NCBI GenBank assembly: GCA_034520745.1
Contig: JAXHNF010000004.1
Coordinates: 1 to 52,311 of the forward strand
Source: Alkalibacterium sp034520745
GTDB lineage: Bacteria > Bacillota > Bacilli > Lactobacillales > Carnobacteriaceae_A
Length of the DNA: 52,311 bases
Reading direction: 5' to 3'
Below the pieces are notes generated by a model that did no database searches, had not been told where the DNA came from, and saw only the letters and a list, made by a program, of their open reading frames with translations. Position numbers and translations under genes: made by a program. Numbering within the stretch: the stretch's first letter is position 1; every line of letters starts with the position of its first letter. Shown one piece after another: positions 45,995-52,311 of this stretch.

Positions 45995-47167
45995 TTACTT
46001 AAAAGCCGCATCGTTTTGGAGCAGATCGTGGACATGGGCCACGTCTTTGTCGCCTCGTCCGGAAATCGTCACGATCACCGATTCATCGGGAGTAAATGCC
46101 TGTAACATTTTCTTCAGAAGAGCGACAGCGTGAGCACTTTCCAGGGCGGGAATGATGCCTTCAGACGACGACAGCTCTTTGAAGGCGTCCATGACCTGTT
46201 TTTTGGAGACCGTATAATATTCGGCACGGCCGCTTTCTTTCAGGTAGCTGTGTTCGGGACCGATACCGGGGTAATCGAGTCCTGCCGCAATCGAATACGT
46301 GGGTGCCGGGTTCCCCTCCTTGTCTTGTAAAACGAGGGTCTTGAACCCGTGAAGTTCCGCTGCTTTCCCTCTGCTCATGGTTGCCGCTTCTTCCGGTTCC
46401 GCACCGATCAGGCGCACCTTTTTCTTCTTTGATATAATGCGCAAAGGAACCTATGGCATTGCTTCCGCCACCGGTCACGGCAAAGACGGCCGCGGGCAGC
46501 TGCGCCTTCTTTTTCCAGAATCTGACGTTTCGATTCTTCACTGATGACTGGACTGGAAATACTTGACGATCGACGGGTACGGATGCGGACCCACTGCCAA
46601 CCCAGTAAATAGAACGTGTTCTCGTAATTTTCCACCAGATCCCCCAGGGCCACATCCACAGCGTCTTTCAGTCTCCCCTGACCTTGTGAAACAGGGACGA
46701 CTTCAGCGCCTAGAAGTTCCATCCGGAAAACATTCAGAAGCCTGACGTTCGGTATCCAGTTTCCCCATGTAGATCGTGCAGTCCATCCCGAACATCGCGC
46801 ATGCCGTGGCAGTCGCGACGCCGTGCTGTCCGGCTCCTGTTTCTGCAATGATGCGGTGCGCGCCCATGTGTCTCGCCAGTAGAATCTGACCGACCACATT
46901 ATTGATTTTATGAGCTCCGGTATGATTCAAGTCTTCCCGTTTCAGATAAATTTTCGGACCACCATAAATTTTCGTCAAGCGTTCCGCAAACGTCAACGGA
47001 TTTTCTCTTCCGACATATTCTTTCAGTACGTCTTTATATTCCTGTACAAACGCCGGATCTTCTTTACAGGTCTCAAATGCATCTTCAATCTTATCCAGCG
47101 CGCTCTGCAGTTCAGCCGGAACGAAACTGCCGCCGAACTCTCCGAAAAACCCTTTCTCAGCTGTCAT
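45995..47167 (-). CDS. trpB: Tryptophan synthase beta chain (frameshifted), no other trp genes nearby
   Basis: PLP enzyme that joins indole and serine to tryptophan. It begins MTAEKGFFGEFGGSFVPAEL (TrpB1 type). KREDLNHTGAHKINNVVGQI holds the PLP lysine, AETGAGQHGVATATACAMFG follows. Slips near 46745, 46650-46560 and 46430 break the middle, where VFAVTGGGSNAIGSFAHYI (phosphate loop) is visible. The last 149 residues are clean (GLDYPGIGPEHSYLKESGRA, SGRGDKDVAHVHDLLQ). trpA and the other trp genes are not in this window; instead trpZ lies 66 bases upstream. It may serve indole salvage together with the tryptophan importer. Confidence 0.92.
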
Positions 47168-47232
47168 CATGTTCAGCACTCTCCTCTTCATTAGTTGCTT
47201 CCTCAAAAATATGACTCTCTTAACTGCTCGCC

Positions 47233-48040
47233 CTATTCACATCGCCGGTAGTTCTTCTTCTTTTCAAACAGCACGAACAGATCTTTCAGGCGTCAGCCTG
47301 GTCTTTTTCTTCTTTGTTCAGATCGAGCTTCACTTTCCCATTTTCCATCAGAATCAGCCGGTTCCCGTAAGTCAGTGCATCTTCCATCCGGTGTGTGATC
47401 ATCAAACAGGTCAGCTGCTTTTTCCTGGATCATGCTGATTCGTCAGTGTCATCAAGCCGTTTAGACGTTTTGGGGTCCAACGCTGCAGTGTGTTCATCCA
47501 ATAGGAGCAGCTTCCGGTTGCGTCAGCGTCGTCATCAATAGACTCAGTGACTGGCGCTGCCCGCCTGACAAATGGCCTGTGGGCGTGTCGAGATGATTTT
47601 CCAGCCCGTTCCCGACTGAAGCCGCACAGCGTCTTTGAAAGTAGCTCACGGTTCTCTTTCAGCTTTCTTGGAAAAAACGGACGTCTCTGCCCGCGTTTCA
47701 ATGCCAGCAGACAGGTTTTCTTCAACCGTCATGCGCGGGGCAGTCCCCATTTTAGGATCCTGAAAGACACGTCCGATGAACCGCGCTCTTTTTTCTTCCC
47801 GACCAGTTCGTCACCTTCTTTCCATTCAAAGTCTTATCTGGCCACTGGTTCACTGAGATGAGACCCCGTCGACGCTGTTGAACAAAGTCGACTTGCCTGC
47901 ACCGTTGCCGCCGAGGACCGTGACGAACTCGCCTTTATGCGATCGGTCAGGTCAACGGCGATCATCAAAATCGTGTTGTTGGTATCCGATTCATTTTGAA
48001 TGATTTTCGTGACCTGTTTTAACTCCAGCAGTTCTTTCAT
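47233..48040 (-). CDS. trpZ: TrpZ-type ABC transporter ATPase (frameshifted)
   Basis: ATG 48040 after GAGGAAC gives MKELLELKQVTKIIQNESDT. Through several slips one can read the Walker A region (GGNGAGKSTLFN), FIGRVFQDPKMGTAPRMTVE (Q-loop), remains of the signature region with SGGQRQ-like residues and the D-loop near 47480, and an end LDLNKEEK...LKDLFVLFEKKKNYRRCE at TAG 47233. About 266 residues. It follows trpY and trpX, so it energises the aromatic amino-acid importer. Confidence 0.82.
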
Positions 48041-48075
48041 ACACGTTCCTCTTTCCCAGTGAAACATATCCAGTT

Positions 48076-48939
48076 TCAGACCTCTTGCTGCAGCTGCGGG
48101 GTCATCAAGAAGACGGCCAGGATCGACGAGCTGAACAGTCTGGATATACGTCGTGTCAAAGCCGAGTCGAATGACGCCTAAAAGCAGCAGCTGATACAGG
48201 ACGCTGCCGACAACGATCGTCAGCAGGCCGTTCGCCCAGCGTCACGTCCTTGAACATCACTTCAGCAATGATGATCGAAGCCAGGCCGATAACGATGACG
48301 CCCATGTCCGCCGTTGACGTCCGGCCATACCCGTTGCTCTGTGCGATCAGAGCTCCCGACAAGGCAATGACGCCGTTTGATATGACCAGTCCGAGGATCT
48401 TCATATTGTCGGTACGGATCCCCAATGACCGCGCCATGGACTCGTTGTCTCCTGTCGCAATGTAAGCCTGGGCCTGTAACTCGTGTAAAAGAAGAACAGC
48501 AGACGCTGATGACAAGGGCCAACCCGACTGATTCCCACAATCGACCACGTCAAAATAGTTCGGCAGATCCGCTTAAGCGGGTCGTATAACCTGGGATGAT
48601 TGAGCAGGCTCGGATTCGGGCGCTGCATCACGTACAGCATCACCGAATGCAGGCCGGTCATGACCGGTATCCCCGATCAAGATCACCGGGCACCTTTCCT
48701 TTTGTATATAAAAGCCCCGTGACGAGCCCGGCAGCCCATGCCGGCCAGAACAGCCAGCAGGCGTCGCGGCGCAGCGGATGCATCGCCGGACACGATGGCG
48801 GTGACTGCCACAGCCGAGCCGAGCGGGAAGGATCCTTCAACCGTCAGATCCGGGAAGTTTAAAATGCGGTAGGTCGTGAAGATACCGATACCTAATATGG
48901 CCCAGCAGAGAAGCCCTGTGCGATTGCGGATATAAGCAT
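48076..48939 (-). CDS. trpY: TrpY-type ABC transporter permease (frameshifted)
   Basis: ATG 48939 (MLISAIAQGLLCWAILGIGI) begins a hydrophobic protein of the branched-chain-type permease family. Readable pieces: TYRILNFPDLTVEGSFPLGS, AYIATGDNESMARSLGIRTD, NMKILGLVISNGVIALSGAL, IAQSNGYGRTSTADMGVIVI and GLASIIIAEVMFKDVTL, with an end near SSSILAVFLMTPQLQQEV (TGA 48076). At least five slips. About 288 residues. The sequence NFPDLTVEGSFPLG is characteristic of TrpY/LivH-like permeases paired with TrpX binding proteins. Confidence 0.83.
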
Positions 48940-50015
48940 GTCTCTGATTTCCTTTCTTAGTCGTTCAGATTCTATGATTATTGCATCGTCCAGAACGGAT
49001 TGCGGAAGGTCTATGCCGAGCAGATCCGCCTGTGACTGGTTGATCAGTTTATCCCCTTCACTCAATACATAAACGGGGAATTCACTGGGTTTTGCCCTTC
49101 AAGACACTTCTGCAGCCATGTCGACCCGTCTCGACTATCCCGTCTGTGGTCTGATCGATGCCAACAGTTGCCAGTCCGCCCTGTTGGATCATCGTATCCA
49201 CGGTTGGAATGAGCGGATATCGTAGCGGTTGGCTTCACTAACAACAGGTGTCGAAGGCACTCGCGATCGTGTTGTCCGTCGGCAGGTAGATGACCACGCA
49301 TCCACTTCCTGGGCCATCGTTGCGACGGTCTGCTGGAGTTCGTTGGTGCTTGAGACGGTATAGGTGACCCGGGGTCAGTCCCATGGCTTCGATGGCTGTT
49401 TTGCCGCACGTTCGCCTTCCGCTTTAGAGTTGTCTTCGCCTGAACTGTAGAGCCATCCGATTTCTATTCGCTTCCGGCAAAACCTCTGCCATCAGGGCAA
49501 GCTGGGCATGAACCGGTGCCTGGTCTTTGACGCCGGTGATGTTTTTGCCGGGCTGTTCTTCGGAGTCGACCAGACCTGCCGCGACGGGATCACTGATGGC
49601 GCCCATGATGATCGGGATCTCATCGGTGGCATTGGCAAGCGCCTGAGCGGCCGGTGTGGCGATTCCCGATGAGGATATCTGCCCTCATCCACAAGCAGAG
49701 CTGGGCCATCGTGTTCATCAGGTTCTGATCGCCCTGTGCGTTCTGCAGGATGATCTCCGCATTCTCGCCATCAACGTAGCCGTTCTCTTCCCGGTGCAGT
49801 CGATGGACCCTTCTGTAATGGCATCCAGCGCCGGGTGACTCGTTGTCTGCAGGATCCCGATTTTCACCTGCTGCTCTTCCTCTGAATCATTCGCTGTCTG
49901 TGTGCTTTCTTCCAATTCTGCCCTTTCATCTGAATTCACTATCGAGTATGTGAACACTCCTGCCAGTAACAATACGATAACACCTAACGTCAAAAACAAG
50001 CCTTTTTTTTCTCAT
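48940..50015 (-). CDS. trpX: TrpX-type ABC substrate-binding protein, copy 2 (frameshifted)
   Basis: Paralogue of the gene at 43.5-44.6 kb, about 80-85% alike by eye. ATG 50015: MRKKGLFFTLGVIVLLLAGV membrane anchor, acidic linker, then VKIGILQTTSHPALDAITEG, MGAISDPVAAGLVDSEEQPG, KNITGVKDQAPVHAQLALMA and, near the end, NQSQADLLGIDLPQSVLDDA. Ten or more slips break it, the highest density in the window. The C-terminus seems to overlap the start of trpY; the exact stop is not certain. Together with trpY and trpZ it forms the complete importer. Confidence 0.85.
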
Positions 50016-50053
50016 GGGTAAAATTCCTCTCTGATTTTAGTTTAATTTTTTTA

Positions 50054-50092
50054 CTACTTCCGCTGATGGACCATTTCCCAGTCAGATGTCAT
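50054..50092 (-). CDS. Candidate leader peptide of trpX copy 2
   Basis: As written MTSDWEMVHQRK, 12 codons, 38 bases before trpX. If one A of GGGAAATGG is a sequencing error the text becomes MTSDWEWSISGSS, like the copy-1 leader. The upstream AAAGAAAGG-TTGATTTTG is the same in both copies. Confidence 0.45.
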   Translation of the reverse strand: MTSDWEMVHQRK

Positions 50093-50214
50093 CAAAATCA
50101 ATCCTTTCTTTATATAAAACAGTAATGTGCCCCGCATCTTTTGACCAAATAGAAAATCAGGTAAAACAAAAAGGCAATCTCACGCGTGTAAAAAACGAGT
50201 CGTGGAAATTGCAT

Positions 50215-50419
50215 CTATATAGCAAACCACACAGATGTGTTGTCATCTATGTGGCGTAAAGTCAAATAAAGCATCAAGAAAAACAGGCCGGCATAGATAC
50301 AAAATTTAGATTGATCTAAACGTTGTATCCATGAAAGATGAGTCCAGCGTTTATAGACGATCTGCGCCAGCTTTCAAGCATTATTCAATGCTAATGAACC
50401 GACAGATTGTGTATACATG
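50215..50419 (-). CDS. Small single-helix membrane protein (frameshifted)
   Basis: AGGAGAGG lies five bases before ATG 50419, which reads MYTQSVGSLALNNA and then, after a slip near 50378, KLAQIVYKRWTHLSWIQRLD, QSKFCIYAGLFFLMLYLTLR, HIDDNTSVWFAI and stop. About 67 residues, one membrane helix. Unknown; the strong ribosome site is the main support. Confidence 0.5.
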
Positions 50420-50510
50420 CGAACCTCTCCTTCGTGTGTTTCTAATGTGATTTTCATATTACAGAATCAAAGGTCATCGTTCAACAGTTAATTCTTATTT
50501 TTTGAAAACT

Positions 50511-50879
50511 TTATCTATCACTCAGTTTAATCATTGATTCTTCCTTATCCCCCGATCGATTAGGAACCTTGTGGTATGACCAAATCAACAGTACACTGAA
50601 AGTGAAAGCAAATGAATAGTCACTATACAGTCTTCCCGAAAAATAAAAATAATTGATAACAAGCAGAATAAGCGGGTTTAAACCATTGTGAATAAGCAGC
50701 AGCTTCTTCACTCTGTCATCACTAATGTCTCTTTCTAATAGAGCCGCAACATTCCAACCACGAAAAAAAGTAATAAATTTTGAATCATACTTTTCATTGA
50801 TTGCTTTTTTCACTCCGATCACTTCTGTCATCATAATGATAAGCGATACAACAAATAGAAACTGTGTGAATCCTTCCAT
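50511..50879 (-). CDS. Hypothetical membrane protein, 122 aa
   Basis: ATG 50879 with GAGGAG upstream gives MEGFTQFLFVVSLIIMMTEV. Three hydrophobic segments (FLFVVSLIIMMTEVIGV, LNPLILLVINYFYFSG, YSFAFTFSVLLIWSYHKV) and a polar middle loop rich in charges (RDISDDRVKKLLLIHNG). No family recognised. Confidence 0.65.
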   Translation of the reverse strand: MEGFTQFLFVVSLIIMMTEVIGVKKAINEKYDSKFITFFRGWNVAALLERDISDDRVKKLLLIHNGLNPLILLVINYFYFSGRLYSDYSFAFTFSVLLIWSYHKVPNRSGDKEESMIKLSDR

Positions 50880-51020
50880 CGCTTTCACTCCTCTCCGATA
50901 TGTAACCATCGTCATCCTTATCTTAGGTGAAAAAGTATAGTCTAGTCAATAATTATCTGACACATAGCCATATCCATCATTAAACTATCCAGTAACAGAC
51001 TAGAAGAGGTGCTTGATAAA

Positions 51021-52135
51021 ATGAAACGGAAGAAAGTCGCCATCATCGGAGCCGGTGTGGTCGGCGCATCAGCCACCTGCTCAGCAAGGAAGCAGATATG
51101 GACCTGACCATTTCGCAGATGAAGGAACCGGTCAAGGCACATCTGGCAGCGGCATCATCAGCCCCTGGCTATCGAAACGACGCAATAAAAAATGGTACAA
51201 GATGGTGAGAGACGGCGCCGCTTTTTATCCGGACTTCTTATCCGATGAACGGCGAACCCATCCAGACAAGATGTATAAACAAGTCGGTACCTTGCTGTTA
51301 GACGAAAGCGTCCCAGCTGGAAGAACTGCTTGAGATCGGAAAAGAAGAGCGCGAGCTGGCACCTGAGATCGGTGACCTGACGATTATGACTCCGGATAAA
51401 ATCAAGGAAATGATCCCGATCTACACAAAACAAGTCCGCACTTTTTGCTTCCGGCGGGGCTCGCGTCGACGGTGAACGGCTGGTTGACACCCTGCTCGAA
51501 AAAGCCGTCAGTAACGGGGCGACGCTGAAACGCGAGCTTGTGACCATTGGACGAAAGGAAGCCGCTTATTCGGTCATTTCTGACGGCAGAAATGAACCAG
51601 CGGATGCCGTCATCCTGGCCGTGGCCGCCTGAGTTATGCCGTGCTTGAACCTTTAGGCTATAAAGTCGATATCCGTCCGCAGAAAGGCCAGCTGGTCGAA
51701 GTGACTCAACGAATACGACACAAACTGGCCGGTCGTCATGCCGGAAGGGGAAGAGAACATCATTCCGTTTGAAGAAGGCAAAGTCATCATCGGAGCAACG
51801 CATGAAAACGACATAGGACTAAAACCTGACGATCGAGAAATCGGCCTTGACGTCGATGATCAAAGAGGCATGAAACTTTCTCTCATTACTTCAGCGCGTC
51901 ATCGATCGCTTCTTACCGCTCAGGCACACGTGCTTATACGTCCGACTTTTCACCCTTCATGGGAGAAGTCCCCAAGCTGCCGAATGTATTCGCAGCCAGC
52001 GGATCGGGATGGACGGGGCTGACGGCCGGACCGCTCGTCGGCAAGTGTCTGGCACAACTGGTTCTGAGCGAAGATACAGCCTTGCCGATCGACGATTATC
52101 CGATCGCACAATACGTGACCCCGCTATCGGAATAA
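51021..52135 (+). CDS. FAD-dependent oxidoreductase of the DAO family (frameshifted)
   Basis: D-amino-acid-oxidase/glycine-oxidase-like flavoprotein. MKRKKVAIIGAGVVG carries the FAD-binding GxGxxG. Then DEGTGQGTSGSGIISPWLSK (second FAD contact), WYKMVRDGAAFYPDFL, a middle part broken by slips near 51075, 51310, 51440, 51640 and 51705, and near the end PNVFAASGSGWTGLTAGPLV, the conserved C-terminal glycine-rich FAD segment. It ends DDYPIAQYVTPLSE at 52135. About 372 residues. The substrate is open; an amine or amino acid is likely. Confidence 0.85.
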
Positions 52136-52198
52136 AATCGGTTGTCCGGTAGCCGGTGTAAGGTATACTTTGATAAACAAGGGGAAGAGGAGAACGTT

Positions 52199-52311
52199 AT
52201 TCTGCAATCAACTAAAGTAGGTAAAATAATCGGCTGGACCGCCATGGCACTGGCTTTGATCGGCTTCTTCTTATGGCAGATTCCGTTAGGCATCGTTGCC
52301 ATCGTACTGGG
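52199..52311 (+). CDS. Start of a small membrane protein (cut by window edge)
   Basis: After GGGGAAGAGGAG an open frame reads ILQSTKVGKIIGWTAMALAL, then IGFFLWQIPLGIVAIVLG to the window end. There is no ATG/GTG/TTG at the right distance, so either the rare ATT at 52199 is used or a base is missing. The helix-rich, glycine-containing text resembles small two- to three-helix membrane proteins of Firmicutes. Confidence 0.5.
   Translation, partial: MLQSTKVGKIIGWTAMALALIGFFLWQIPLGIVAIVL

Overview
The window looks like a low-to-mid GC Gram-positive genome of the order Lactobacillales, most probably a Carnobacteriaceae member of the Alkalibacterium/Marinilactibacillus/Trichococcus kind. This rests on type-B L31, RNA polymerase delta, Rgg/MutR regulators, TrpXYZ, LipL, ECF transporters, a THF riboswitch and very acidic secreted or accessory proteins. 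The genus is a guess. About half of the genes carry one or more single-base slips, often in homopolymers, while long genes such as rho, pyrG, fhs and fba are intact. I read most breaks as uncorrected sequencing errors rather than real gene decay. They are densest from about 42 kb to the end.

Layout. 1-5 kb (minus): peptidoglycan and core genes (murF end, ddl, rpmE2, rho, murA). 5-9 kb: inserted accessory genes (bioY, an FMN reductase/luciferase-like pair, a tandem hairpin array, a NERD-domain gene). 9-11.8 kb: fba and pyrG, with a classic GGGC-type attenuator in front of pyrG. 11.9-16.6 kb (plus): uridine-phosphorylase-like enzyme plus a complete ECF transporter (S, T, A, A'), then a VIT-family metal transporter. 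16.6-21.9 kb: an AT-rich accessory island with an orphan antitoxin, hypothetical proteins, small membrane proteins and three Rgg/MutR-like sequences. 22-23 kb: rpoE (delta) and ywiB. The familiar order rpoE-pyrG-fba-murA-rho-rpmE is kept but opened at two places by accessory DNA.

23.1-29.2 kb: a second 52-base hairpin array, then lipL, an HD phosphohydrolase, a HAD phosphatase, ohr, and a LexA-controlled uvrX-yolD pair. 29.5-30.9 kb: a broken IS110-type insertion sequence with a candidate bridge RNA. 31.2-36.3 kb: a one-carbon/folate cluster (fhs, fchA, folD, 5-formyl-THF cyclo-ligase, then folT behind a THF riboswitch). 36.5-39.3 kb: DUF378, ald, mgsA and a PfpI-like protein. 39.3-42.5 kb: two candidate small RNAs and the metNIQ methionine importer. 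42.5-52.3 kb: a decayed second NERD gene, two copies of trpX each preceded by a tiny Trp-containing ORF, ldhD, the trpX-trpY-trpZ-trpB cluster without other trp genes, small membrane proteins and a DAO-type flavoprotein.

The most unusual signal is the pair of tandem hairpin arrays (7.60-7.85 kb and 23.14-23.45 kb). They are 15.5 kb apart and share a strict ~52-base period: stem 11, loop ~20, stem 11, spacer ~10. Stem arms change together between units in the better-preserved array. I do not recognise them as a named element.
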